Shown: piece by piece, positions 9,999-18,762 of the stretch
How positions within the stretch are numbered: the stretch's first letter is position 1
Layout: every line of letters begins with the position of its first letter
NCBI GenBank assembly: GCA_017621815.1
Contig: JAGASK010000043.1
Location: 62,001-126,000 of the forward strand
Origin: Lachnospiraceae bacterium
GTDB lineage: Bacteria; Bacillota; Clostridia; Lachnospirales; Lachnospiraceae
Direction: 5' to 3'
Length of the DNA: 64,000 nt
Translations under genes and position numbers: made by a program
The notes under the pieces: generated by a model
What the model saw: the letters and a program-made list of their open reading frames with translations, nothing else
Told to the model about the DNA's origin: nothing
The model's database searches: none

Positions 9999-10898
9999 AT
10001 GAGAAAACAGGCAAGAAAACAGGCAAGAGAGCAGGTAAGAGAACAGGCAAGAAGACGGGCAAGAAAACGGGCAAGAGAACAGGCAAGAATGCAAACAAGA
10101 AAACAAGTCAGGGCACGAATAAAGAGTAATAGGAAAAAACAAGATAAGAGTATTCTCGTATTGCAGACGGCCAGAGTCATTATGGCATTGGCATTCTTCG
10201 TGCTGCTGGTTCTTATAGGATATCATTTGTATGAATACAGGAAAGGAGACAGGATATACAGTCAAATCAGGGAGAAAACGATAACGGATAAGACGGAGGC
10301 GGCATCTGTGGAAGAAACTGCTGTGGAGAATGGCGGAGAAATTGACTTTGAAGCGCTTCGGAACCTGAATCCCGATTGTGTGGCATGGATATACGGTTGT
10401 GACGGTGAGATTGATTATCCGGTAGTTCTCTCTAAGGATGATGCCTACTATCTGACCCATACCATTAGCGGTGAGGTAAATAAAGCGGGCAGTATTTTTG
10501 TGGATCAGTATGCGGAAGAGCCGTTTCGGGAATTTCAGACGATTTTGTACGGACACAATATGAAAAACGGCAGTATGTTTCATGCGCTGATGAATTATCG
10601 GAATCCGGAATATTGGGAGAATCATCGGACGGTCACGATATATCTGGAGGGGGAAAAGAAGGAATACCGGATTTTTGCCGCCTATTACAGCTATTATTCG
10701 GAGCTGCCGATATATGATAACATGGAAACACAGGAAGAGCGTGCGGCATATCTTGCCCGTATCAAAGCGTTGTCCCGCTATGATACAGAGGTGGAAGTTA
10801 GTGCTGAAGATAAGCTTCTGACTCTGGTTACCTGTGAATACAGCGGCGAGGATTATCGAATGGTCGTGCACGCTGTAGAAATTACGGAAACAGATTAA
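9999..10898 (+). CDS. Class B-like sortase with Arg/Gln-repeat cytoplasmic tail
   Basis: Membrane transpeptidase expected to link the adjacent adhesin to the cell wall. ATG 9999 is preferred (GAGGA 11 bases upstream, 299 aa) over a GTG at 9855, whose extension would run through a repeat element. Residues 2-37 are a four-residue repeat (R-K/E-Q/R-A). A membrane anchor lies near residues 55-77. The catalytic domain has the His in YGHNMKNGSMFHAL, the Cys in LTLVTCEYS and the Arg in YRMVVHA. The Cys motif and the inserted region before it fit class B. The unusual part is the long basic tail on the cytoplasmic side. Confidence 0.88.
   Translation: MRKQARKQAREQVREQARRRARKRAREQARMQTRKQVRARIKSNRKKQDKSILVLQTARVIMALAFFVLLVLIGYHLYEYRKGDRIYSQIREKTITDKTEAASVEETAVENGGEIDFEALRNLNPDCVAWIYGCDGEIDYPVVLSKDDAYYLTHTISGEVNKAGSIFVDQYAEEPFREFQTILYGHNMKNGSMFHALMNYRNPEYWENHRTVTIYLEGEKKEYRIFAAYYSYYSELPIYDNMETQEERAAYLARIKALSRYDTEVEVSAEDKLLTLVTCEYSGEDYRMVVHAVEITETD
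10002..10109 (+). repeat. 12-bp tandem repeat inside the sortase gene
   Basis: Nine successive 12-bp units with the rough consensus AGARAACAGGCA, each encoding R-(K/E/R)-(Q/R)-(A/V). The first two units are identical and the later ones have diverged. The array keeps the reading frame, so gain or loss of units would change only tail length. Confidence 0.85.
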
Positions 10899-10943
10899 AT
10901 AATATGGGAAAAATGTCCCAAAAGGGGATAAATTCGAAAGAAA

Positions 10944-10976
10944 GTTGCGTTTGGGTTGCACAAATAATGTTATACT
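10944..10976 (+). promoter_or_regulatory. Activator-type promoter of the chemoreceptor gene: 11-bp direct repeats plus -10
   Basis: GTTGC at 10944, GTTGC at 10955 and AATGT at 10966 are in exact 11-bp register. The -10 TATACT lies at 10971-10976, five bases into the third unit, just as at 2743-2753. The shared block strongly suggests one regulator for both promoters. Confidence 0.6.
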
Positions 10977-11022
10977 GCAACGCGAAACTGTAGTCATTTG
11001 TGAGAAGAGGAGATAAGTGAAA

Positions 11023-12723
11023 ATGAAATTGAGGATGAAAATATTGCTGCTGGCTTTGGTTCCGGTGCTTGCGCTGGGAATTGTCATGTTTCTGGTAGCA
11101 TGCGATAAGATTGCCAACGGCATTTATGATGAAGCATATGTAGGGATGCAGGCGACTACACTTGCCGTTCGGGATATATTTGAGACAGGAAATGAAGAGC
11201 CTTATTGTATGGATGAAAACGGGGAATTATGGAAAGGGACGTTGAATATATCACAGGCTACGGATATTACTGACCATATTAAGACCAATACGAATATGGA
11301 GGTTACCGTATTCTGGGGAGACACCAGAATCCTTACTTCTATAGTTGATGAAAAGGGAAACCGGCAGATCAATACAAAGGCTTCCACGCAGGTAACGGAA
11401 CGCGTGCTTAAAAACGGGGAAGTGTATCAGGCCAGAAATGTGGAAATACTGGGTGAAGAATATATTGTATGTTATATCCCTATGTATCAGGCAGGAAGCG
11501 ATGAAATAGTAGGTATGATATTCCTTGGAACGTTGCAGTCCACAGTCAGTCAGATTATCAATAAGGTGCGTCTGCAGTTCCTTCTTATTATAGTATGCGC
11601 TGTGGTTTTGATGACTGTTCTCATTTATTTCATGGTAAGCAGGATCGTGAATGCTCTCAATAGAAGCATGAGGGCTTTAAATGATATTGCGGAGGGCAAT
11701 TTAAATGTCGTGGTGGAACCAAGCGTGCTGAAAAGGAAAGATGAAATGGGTGATTTGGGCAGGAGTGTAGTTAATCTGCAGAGTAAGCTCAATGGTATTG
11801 TGACAGGTATCAGCGAAAAAAGCCGCAATCTGGACATGGAGGTTTCCAATATCGACAAAGTTGCGGCGGATGTTTATCAGGTGATGCAGGAAGTCAATAA
11901 TTCGGCACAGGAAATGGCTGTAAGCAGCACCGAACAGGCACAAAGCGCTAATGAGGCAAGCGAGAATGTGTCGGTTATGGGAGAAATGATTGGAGAGAAT
12001 GGGGCGGAAATTATGAAATTGAATGAAGCCTCAGTACATATGAGAACCGTATCAGAACAGGCAGTAGAACAATTCGTACAGCTGAACCAAATCATTGATC
12101 ACGTCAGGGAAGCTATTCATTTCCTGTCGCAGCAGACAGCGCAGACGAATGAGTCGGTAGCCAGGATCAGTTCGGCGGCGGAATTAATTACGGCAATTGC
12201 CTCCCAAACGAAATTATTGTCTTTAAATGCCAGCATTGAGGCTGCACGTGCAGGAGAGCATGGGCAGGGATTTGCAGTCGTTGCGGCAGAGATACAACAG
12301 TTGTCGGAACAGTCCAACAGTGCAGTAGGGGAGATTCAGATGATGATATCTAATCTGAATACTAATTCAAAGCAGTCCATGGAGCGCACAGAAGGAGTAA
12401 AGGAAGTCATTGAAGAACAGGAAGCAAATATCAAAAAGACGAGCGAAATCTTTAAAGAGGTTTGTGAAGGAATTGAGGAGTCTGTTGAGGGTATGAGCAG
12501 GATTATGGAGAAAGCAGAGAATTTAGAGAATGTCAGAGTCAATACGGTATCTCTTGTACAGAATGCCGCAGCTGTCTCCGAAGAAAATTCTGCAAGCATT
12601 GAAGAGGTTATGGCGTCTGTGGAAAGTATTTATAATGACCTTGGCAATATTAGGGAAAAGACCCATTATTTAAATGATCTGTCGCAGCAGATGAAAGACA
12701 GTGTAAATGTGTTTTCTATTTAA
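11023..12723 (+). CDS. Methyl-accepting chemotaxis protein with single extracellular Cache-like sensor
   Basis: Transmembrane chemoreceptor that would signal to CheA/CheW. Membrane segments lie at about residues 5-26 and 185-210. They flank a roughly 160-residue sensor of single-Cache type ([16 protein letters not shown]). A HAMP domain spans about 210-262. The cytoplasmic coiled coil has the conserved tip [20 protein letters not shown] near residue 400. ATG 11023 lies 10 bases after AGGAG; a GTG at 11017 is an alternative only 4 bases from it. The gene has its own repeat-type promoter and a strong terminator. The ligand cannot be read from sequence. Confidence 0.92.
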   Translation: MKLRMKILLLALVPVLALGIVMFLVACDKIANGIYDEAYVGMQATTLAVRDIFETGNEEPYCMDENGELWKGTLNISQATDITDHIKTNTNMEVTVFWGDTRILTSIVDEKGNRQINTKASTQVTERVLKNGEVYQARNVEILGEEYIVCYIPMYQAGSDEIVGMIFLGTLQSTVSQIINKVRLQFLLIIVCAVVLMTVLIYFMVSRIVNALNRSMRALNDIAEGNLNVVVEPSVLKRKDEMGDLGRSVVNLQSKLNGIVTGISEKSRNLDMEVSNIDKVAADVYQVMQEVNNSAQEMAVSSTEQAQSANEASENVSVMGEMIGENGAEIMKLNEASVHMRTVSEQAVEQFVQLNQIIDHVREAIHFLSQQTAQTNESVARISSAAELITAIASQTKLLSLNASIEAARAGEHGQGFAVVAAEIQQLSEQSNSAVGEIQMMISNLNTNSKQSMERTEGVKEVIEEQEANIKKTSEIFKEVCEGIEESVEGMSRIMEKAENLENVRVNTVSLVQNAAAVSEENSASIEEVMASVESIYNDLGNIREKTHYLNDLSQQMKDSVNVFSI

Positions 12724-12747
12724 TTTCCTGTATGATTAAATAAGTGA

Positions 12748-12791
12748 AGAGCCATTTATTGCACAGAGGATGTGTAATAAATGGCTTTTTT
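12748..12791 (+). terminator. Intrinsic terminator after the chemoreceptor gene
   Basis: GCCATTTATTGCA (12751-12763) pairs with TGTAATAAATGGC (12773-12785), with one G-T pair. Six T follow. Confidence 0.9.
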
Positions 12792-12816
12792 GTGTCCAAT
12801 AAGACGGTTCGCAAAT

Positions 12817-12870
12817 GATGCAATTTTGATGCAAAAATGATGAAACTTTGATGCAAGGGGTTTGTAAAAT
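12817..12870 (+). promoter_or_regulatory. Four-copy 11-bp direct-repeat operator and promoter of the LRR gene
   Basis: GATGC/GATGA units start at 12817, 12828, 12839 and 12850, exactly 11 bp apart (GATGCAATTTT, GATGCAAAAAT, GATGAAACTTT, GATGCAAGGGG). The next in-register unit contains a -10-like TAAAAT at 12865-12870. The repeat-to-(-10) layout resembles the promoters at 2721 and 10944, with one more unit. The repeats lie in a non-coding gap and put one face on each DNA turn. Confidence 0.65.
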
Positions 12871-12910
12871 AATGATAGAAAGAAAGCTTTGATAGATGTG
12901 AGGTATTCAA

Positions 12911-15900
12911 ATGAAAAAAGGGCGGAGCATATGGGTAAGGCTGGCTGCAATGGTGTTATTGTATTTGATTGCGATGTCGGCTGTGATTCTGATTACATGG
13001 ATGGTAGTTGAAAAATGCATGGGAATGCAGCTGCAGACAGCGGATGATTTTATAAAGGAAGATAAGCTTGGCACGCTTAACATATCCTCCGACGGATTTT
13101 ATGAAATCAAAAACAGGGAAGACTACATGATTTTCTGGGAAGCCGTAGAAGACGGAAATTTCAATATTAACGGAAGGCTCCTTGATGATATCCGGTTGAA
13201 TGATACTGAAAATATTGAAAACTGGGGATATGTAATGCCTGAATATGTATGCGGTAAGGCGAAGCATTATTCAGGAATCTTTGACGGCGGGGGTTATACT
13301 ATCTACGGTCTTTATGCAAAAGACGGTTATGGAATCGTATGCAATAATAACGGAACCATTCAAAATGTAAAAATTAAGGATTCTGTTGTCAGGGGCGGCG
13401 TCCAGGGTGCCGGTATCTGTCTTTATAACAGCTCTTCAAACGCCCTTATCAGTAATTGCAGTTTTTATGGGGAAATCAGCAGCACCTACAGCAGCATACC
13501 GGCATCCCTTTCAGGAATATGCGCATTTAATGAGGGCGTTATAGATAAATGCGGGTTTATGGGAAGGATGAATCTGAAAAACAGCACTGCGGACAGCTGT
13601 GATGTTGCAGGAATCTGCATGAGGAATCTTGGAAAGATTTCAAACTGCTATAATTTAACGCAGAGTTCTTTTAAAGGAAAAGGGAAAAAATATGCAATTA
13701 CGGATGTGGGGGAAAAGAATTGCTATATGCTGGTAAATACGGGCTGGCTGTCCTACACCCACCAGACCCTGCCGCTTACTGTGGAGCAGAGTTTTCTCAT
13801 TGATGCGTATATAAATAAGGACATTAATGCGCTAATAAACAGTCAGCAGCCTGTATGGCTGGCCCAGCTTTCCGCCATGCGGAATGGATTGACGAAAAAA
13901 AAGGAAAATGGAATTCAATTTGGAAAAGCAGCTGATGCGGAAGGTTCCGGAACTGCGGGATATTTTGCCATAAATGAAAAAGACGGTGAGACAGTACGCC
14001 TTTACAGTATTTTGCAGGATGAAGTAATAAGGAATATTGTTTTTGATATCTTATGTCAGAAAAACGGCAGCATAGAAAAATTTTCTTTTGATGCAGTAGA
14101 AACGAAAAATGGTTTTTGCTTAAATATTACTTATGGAAAGGAAAACATATTATTAAGCAGATATTCCGCAAACGATGTTTTTGATGAAAATGAACTTTGG
14201 GAGAAATGCAGTCAGATTCTTGCAGAAGAAAATGAAGACACGTGGTCTCATGAAACTTATATGCTTCTGCCGGCGTATGTGCTCTTGCCGGAAGCGTCAT
14301 TCGGAGAAAAGCTTCTTTTTTATCATACGCAGGAAAAGGAATCCGGTATTTTTTATGTCAATGAAGAAAATCTCTATCAGATGGTACCGGGAGATGCGGA
14401 TGGAGAGGAAGAGATTACGCTTGCAGGAGATTATCTTCTGGCAGTTTATGATGCTTACCGTGGAAAAGAAGAAAGTGAGGCAGCAGTTTCTAAGAAAAAC
14501 GGCAGCAAAAAAGTATCTGTTTTTCAAGTGGCTTTCAGGGAGATTTTAGAAGATAAAATACCAGGTGACGGAGTAGGATGGAAGGATGAAAAGGTTCGGG
14601 AAACGGTCTGCAGAGAAATTTCAGGGAACAAGGATGTCTTGCTTTCCAGGGAAGAAATTTTAAACTTTAAAAGTCTGGAAATTGCGGATGGGGAAGGATT
14701 AAAGACTTTAATGGATTTGGAAAAACTGCCGGGGCTGACCTGCCTGTATGTGGAAGGCTGTGACAGCGAAAAAGCCATAAAAGACTTGAAAAAGCTTAAG
14801 TTAAATCATTTGACTGAGTTGTATCTGATTGGCTGCGGAATTACGGATATCTCATTTATTGAAAATATGCCTGAACTGACAGAGGTTTCCTTTTACTCCA
14901 ACCAGATATCCGATATTACACCGCTGGCAGCCTGCAGGAAACTGACAGTTATGTCACTTGGAATGAATGATATTTCTGATATTTCCGTGTTGTCAGAACT
15001 GCCTATGTTAGAAGAAGCGGGACTGCAATGGAATCAGATAGAAAATATAGAAGTTTTAGGAAGCTTAGAGAATCTGACAGCAGTGAATCTTTCGGCAAAC
15101 CAAGTGACAGATTTATCACCGCTTAAGAATAACACAAACTTAACGGCTCTTGGACTTGCGGGGAATAACATTAGTGACATTACTGCCTTACAGGATATGA
15201 CTAATATGGTCAATCTGTCTCTTTCCCTGAATCAGATTCAGGATATCAATGCCCTTAGGAATATGACGGAAATGGAATGGCTTGGGCTTTCCTGCAACAG
15301 AATAGAAGATTTTACCCCTATTGGGGAGATGAAGAATTTATTTTTCCTGGATGTATCCGATAATCCAAGTCAGGATATCGGAGAACTGTGTCTGGTTCCT
15401 AATCTGACAGTGGGAATGAGAGCCATAGAGGAAGACCATTCCGAAGAACTTCAGTGGGCACAGAGGCTAATCAGCCAATATGAGCCGCAGCAGGGAATGT
15501 TTGCGGAAGATTTGGCATGGGGAGATTTTAACGGTGACGGTATCAGGGATGTTGCCATCACCGGCTGTATGGGAGAAGAAGTGGATGAAAAGGGTAAAGT
15601 TATTAATTGGAACCAAAGAGAAAGGAAGGTTTATTCCTTTCTGGGCCTGGGAGAGGGGAAATACACTTTGCTGAGAGCCGTGCAGACCCTTACTCCCAGT
15701 GACGGTGGAATATGGGGAGACCCTTATCTTGGAATTGCCATATGTAATAATCGGTTGGTGGTGCAGTGTTACGGAGGAAGCAGTTACAGATGGGCTCAGA
15801 CAGATATTTATGAATATCAGGACGGATATTTAAAGGAAAGATGCAGCCTGTCTTTAAATAATTATGTATGGTCCCAGGGTTATGACTGGTATGTATGGGA

Positions 15901-16492
15901 CTTAAAAAATGATGCAAAAAAGAGATATGCTTTTGTGGGAGAACGGGAAAGACATATGGAGAAGCTGCTGTTAGCTGATGAGAAGGAAAGTGGAGAAAAA
16001 AGCAGTTTGCAGGAAGAATATGAAGCACGGCTGTCAGAGCTTAAGCAAAAGACAGATGAAAAACTGCCGGAAATAGAAAACTGGAACTATATGCCGGAGG
16101 TTGGTAAAGGACATTATGCATATGAAATTCATGAGCCTCTTTATGAAACGAAAAAGGATGCGGATTTTATTCTGTGGTATACGGCGCAGACTTATATGAG
16201 GGATATCCTGAATGTTCCGATTCCGGAATACAGCAATGCAGAAATTAAGTATAATCATGATATTTTAGCGGGAGTGGAATTGCCTGAATGCTTTTATGCC
16301 GGAAAAGGCGGTTTTAAATATCCGTTTTATGAGAATATTCAGATATTGACTTATGAGAATTGTTTTGTGGAAGAAGACGGCGGATATGTGCATGTGATGA
16401 AGGTATGGGAACCGGATATGGAAAATGATTGCTGGAATTATACGGCACGTGTTTATTACTATGAAAGTACAGCTTCTTTTGAAATACATTAA
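12911..16492 (+). CDS. Membrane-anchored GLUG / leucine-rich-repeat / VCBS-like surface protein
   Basis: Protein of 1193 residues with an N-terminal membrane anchor (about 10-32), so probably displayed outside the cell. Residues 119-250 carry GLUG-like repeats (FSGIFDGGGYTIYGLYA). Residues 630-830 hold about nine internalin-like LRRs of 21-22 residues (ITDISFIENMPELTEVSF spacing, NQISDITPL, NNISDITAL). Near 872 a calcium-loop-like DFNGDGIRDVAITG resembles FG-GAP/VCBS repeats. No sorting signal or lipobox was found. The start has SD GTGAGGT at 6 bases. The next gene, also LRR-bearing, follows after 40 bp and is probably cotranscribed. A role in binding partners or glycans is inferred only from domains. 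Confidence 0.82.
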   Translation: MKKGRSIWVRLAAMVLLYLIAMSAVILITWMVVEKCMGMQLQTADDFIKEDKLGTLNISSDGFYEIKNREDYMIFWEAVEDGNFNINGRLLDDIRLNDTENIENWGYVMPEYVCGKAKHYSGIFDGGGYTIYGLYAKDGYGIVCNNNGTIQNVKIKDSVVRGGVQGAGICLYNSSSNALISNCSFYGEISSTYSSIPASLSGICAFNEGVIDKCGFMGRMNLKNSTADSCDVAGICMRNLGKISNCYNLTQSSFKGKGKKYAITDVGEKNCYMLVNTGWLSYTHQTLPLTVEQSFLIDAYINKDINALINSQQPVWLAQLSAMRNGLTKKKENGIQFGKAADAEGSGTAGYFAINEKDGETVRLYSILQDEVIRNIVFDILCQKNGSIEKFSFDAVETKNGFCLNITYGKENILLSRYSANDVFDENELWEKCSQILAEENEDTWSHETYMLLPAYVLLPEASFGEKLLFYHTQEKESGIFYVNEENLYQMVPGDADGEEEITLAGDYLLAVYDAYRGKEESEAAVSKKNGSKKVSVFQVAFREILEDKIPGDGVGWKDEKVRETVCREISGNKDVLLSREEILNFKSLEIADGEGLKTLMDLEKLPGLTCLYVEGCDSEKAIKDLKKLKLNHLTELYLIGCGITDISFIENMPELTEVSFYSNQISDITPLAACRKLTVMSLGMNDISDISVLSELPMLEEAGLQWNQIENIEVLGSLENLTAVNLSANQVTDLSPLKNNTNLTALGLAGNNISDITALQDMTNMVNLSLSLNQIQDINALRNMTEMEWLGLSCNRIEDFTPIGEMKNLFFLDVSDNPSQDIGELCLVPNLTVGMRAIEEDHSEELQWAQRLISQYEPQQGMFAEDLAWGDFNGDGIRDVAITGCMGEEVDEKGKVINWNQRERKVYSFLGLGEGKYTLLRAVQTLTPSDGGIWGDPYLGIAICNNRLVVQCYGGSSYRWAQTDIYEYQDGYLKERCSLSLNNYVWSQGYDWYVWDLKNDAKKRYAFVGERERHMEKLLLADEKESGEKSSLQEEYEARLSELKQKTDEKLPEIENWNYMPEVGKGHYAYEIHEPLYETKKDADFILWYTAQTYMRDILNVPIPEYSNAEIKYNHDILAGVELPECFYAGKGGFKYPFYENIQILTYENCFVEEDGGYVHVMKVWEPDMENDCWNYTARVYYYESTASFEIH

Positions 16493-16532
16493 AGTTTTTG
16501 GTTTCTGCTGTCTTACAGAAAGGGAGTTAATT

Positions 16533-18428
16533 ATGGGAAAGAAAAAAATCCTGGCTTTGGTTTGTTCTGTTCTTGCTCTGATTTTGGCGGCCTGTGCAGG
16601 CAATGCGTATCAGGAAAAAAATGAGCAGAAAAGTTTTTCCGGAAAGACGGTTATGGAAATGTCGGCTGAAAATGCGGCAGAAAGTGAAGCTGCGGGATTA
16701 AAGGAAGAAGAAAATAAAAGTGCTGAAAATGAAGAAGGAAAAAGTGATTCAGCCTTCCGGTATCCGTTAATATCCCAGGCCTTGGCGGCAGGGCGGTACA
16801 GCCCAAATGCAGAACGTGATATTCTGCTAAGGGACCTGGATAATTCTTTTTTCTATCAAATCCGGGAAGGGGATACCCTGTGGGGCATTGCGGAAAAATA
16901 TTATAACAACGGGTCAGCATGGAAGATGATAAAAGATGCTAACCTGAATCCGGAAGAAGACGGCAATTTCATTCTTGCGGGAGAAGAGATTATCATACCG
17001 CAGAATTATTATATCCGCAGGCAGATAGGAAGCCGGGGAGGATTTTCTTCTGATGCCTGTTCTTATGATGTTCCGTGGAATTGGCTGTGCGGAAGACCCG
17101 GCTGGGAGGTGTGTCTGGAATACAGCTGGTGGCCGGAAGAAAAGGGAATGGGAGTGTATACCCATGTGACTGAGAACAGGCTGTTTCCGAATGGAATCGG
17201 AGATGCATGGGAAAGTGTTCAGCAGAAAATTATAGAAATTGCTGAGGAAGAAACGGCAGTTACTTTTACCATTCCCGTATTTGAGCGATATCTTCGTGAA
17301 GACGGGACGGAGCTTTTATTCTATTATTTTATCTGCAATGCGGGGGAGGAACGTATTCAGTATGCAGCTGCTTATGTGGCAGGAAAGAGGTTTCTGGCGG
17401 AATTTATCGGTTATGATATTCTTGCGGATGAGAAAGAAACTTCAGAGGATATTATTGACATTACCCGTTATATGGCAGCTTCCTATACGGAAGGTGAGGG
17501 CGAAAAATCCTGGGACAGTTTAAAATATCGTCCTTATCTGGGTGCGGAAAACTGGCCTTTTGAGGATTTGCACAATCCCTTCGCTATGGCTGTTGAAGTA
17601 TTTGGAAGTGAAAAACCGGATGCAGAATTTAGGGGAGAGGACAGGGAAGTAACTTTTGTATCAAAGGAATGGGAAAGGTTTTTGAAAATGCTGACCTGCT
17701 ATCATTATGATTTGACTGATGAACAGTGGGAAGAATTTCGGGACAGACCCATTTATTTAAGTGAACTGGCATGGATTCAGGAAGTAGAGCTTGTGGAAAG
17801 CCCCATTCCGGGAAGAGATATAGTATGTGTCCAAGGGCTGCAGAGTGATGAATTTGATTCTTGCCTGAAATGCAATCTGACTACTCTTTCGGATATTGCA
17901 GTGCTTCCTAATCTGAGAAAGCTGACGTTGGAAATCGGCAGTGCGGCAGATTATGAGGTGCTTAAAGAATGTTCCTCGCTTGAAGAAATTTCCATTGCCG
18001 GGGAAGAACAACTGACAGAGCTTGCATGGATTTCAGAGCTTCCGCAGTTGGAATCATTAACCTTAAGCGTCAGCTCCATGCCTCATATAATTGAAATCGG
18101 TTATCAAAAAGAGGGAGGCTCTACATTTTCGGCAAAAACCGGCATTGGGGAAGAGGAAAAGACAGCTGACAACAGCGATATTGATGTTATGGAACCGGAG
18201 GAGGCTATAGGAAAATGTACAGCACTGAAATATCTTGAATTGGAATATAATGGGGAATTTGATTTTTCCTGTTTGAATCAATTGCCGGAATTATACACTT
18301 TTATTCTTGGTGGAGAGGATGCAGGCAGCAGTGAAGCCGGTCAAAGAGGAAGTGAAATTACGGACGAGGACTATTCGCAGATTAAATGTCTGGTTGTGGA
18401 TGAAAAGTGGATTCGAAATCCGGGGTGA
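16533..18428 (+). CDS. LysM-domain lipoprotein with LRR-like C-terminal part
   Basis: Predicted 631-residue lipoprotein. ATG 16533 follows AAAGGGAG and gives a clean signal peptide with lipobox LILAAC. Residues 30-75 are a Glu/Ser/Ala-rich spacer. A LysM domain at about 108-155 (YQIREGDTLWGIAEKYY ... GEEIIIPQ) would bind peptidoglycan. The middle (175-370) is unrecognised. The C-terminal 200 residues contain degenerate LRR-like units (LSDIAVLPNLRKLTLEI, LAWISELPQLESLTLSV). It follows the GLUG/LRR gene by 40 bp, so the two are probably cotranscribed and may form a surface pair. Confidence 0.82.
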   Translation: MGKKKILALVCSVLALILAACAGNAYQEKNEQKSFSGKTVMEMSAENAAESEAAGLKEEENKSAENEEGKSDSAFRYPLISQALAAGRYSPNAERDILLRDLDNSFFYQIREGDTLWGIAEKYYNNGSAWKMIKDANLNPEEDGNFILAGEEIIIPQNYYIRRQIGSRGGFSSDACSYDVPWNWLCGRPGWEVCLEYSWWPEEKGMGVYTHVTENRLFPNGIGDAWESVQQKIIEIAEEETAVTFTIPVFERYLREDGTELLFYYFICNAGEERIQYAAAYVAGKRFLAEFIGYDILADEKETSEDIIDITRYMAASYTEGEGEKSWDSLKYRPYLGAENWPFEDLHNPFAMAVEVFGSEKPDAEFRGEDREVTFVSKEWERFLKMLTCYHYDLTDEQWEEFRDRPIYLSELAWIQEVELVESPIPGRDIVCVQGLQSDEFDSCLKCNLTTLSDIAVLPNLRKLTLEIGSAADYEVLKECSSLEEISIAGEEQLTELAWISELPQLESLTLSVSSMPHIIEIGYQKEGGSTFSAKTGIGEEEKTADNSDIDVMEPEEAIGKCTALKYLELEYNGEFDFSCLNQLPELYTFILGGEDAGSSEAGQRGSEITDEDYSQIKCLVVDEKWIRNPG

Positions 18429-18576
18429 TGGATACAAAAAAGGTATTATTAACTTTGTATAAAAAGTGAAGAAAATCATTTTAAAAACTTGACATAATGT
18501 ATAGAAATGTAAGACAATAGGGAGGAAAGAAGTGCTTATCAAAACAGACAGGAAAGGAACGGCGTAATCTGATTCA
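18429..18576 (+). other. Non-coding stretch with a possible 11-codon leader
   Basis: No gene of normal size is seen. A TTGACA at 18490 could be a -35 box, with no convincing -10. GGGAGG at 18520 precedes GTG 18532, which opens a reading frame of only 11 codons ending at 18567. Whether it is translated is unknown. Confidence 0.25.
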
Positions 18577-18736
18577 TGACAATAGAAAGCTCGTAAGGCG
18601 TATTTTCTATTGTACATGACAATAGAAAGCTGGCAGAGCGTACTTTCTATTGTACATGACAATAAAAAGCTGGCAGAGCGTACTTTCTATTGTACATGAC
18701 AATAAAAAGTTCGCAGAGCGTACTTTTTATTGTATA
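18577..18736. repeat. Four tandem copies of a 40-bp palindromic repeat
   Basis: Units start with TGACAATA at exactly 18577, 18617, 18657 and 18697. Each folds into a hairpin, CAATAGAAAG with CTTTCTATTG, around a 13-base GCTGGCAGAGC-type loop. Copy 4 has CAATAAAAAG paired with CTTTTTATTG, a compensated arm change. Copy 3 has only the left arm changed. There are no spacers, so this is not CRISPR. The array lies between the LysM gene and the PocR gene. Confidence 0.9.
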
Positions 18737-18762
18737 AGGGGATGAACCGAAGGGGTTGAAAG

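Noticed and set aside
10944-10976. Sigma-54 promoter (TGGCAC/TTGC-like)
   Set aside because: The spacing of GG and GC elements does not fit -24/-12, and the 11-bp repeats with a -10 box explain the block better.
9960-11123. 387-codon - strand frame opposite the sortase
   Set aside because: Cys/Ser/Leu repeat translation is the complement of the Arg/Gln repeat; the + strand frame has clear sortase motifs.
18577-18736. CRISPR array
   Set aside because: Repeats are directly abutting 40-bp palindromes with no variable spacers, and no cas genes are present.
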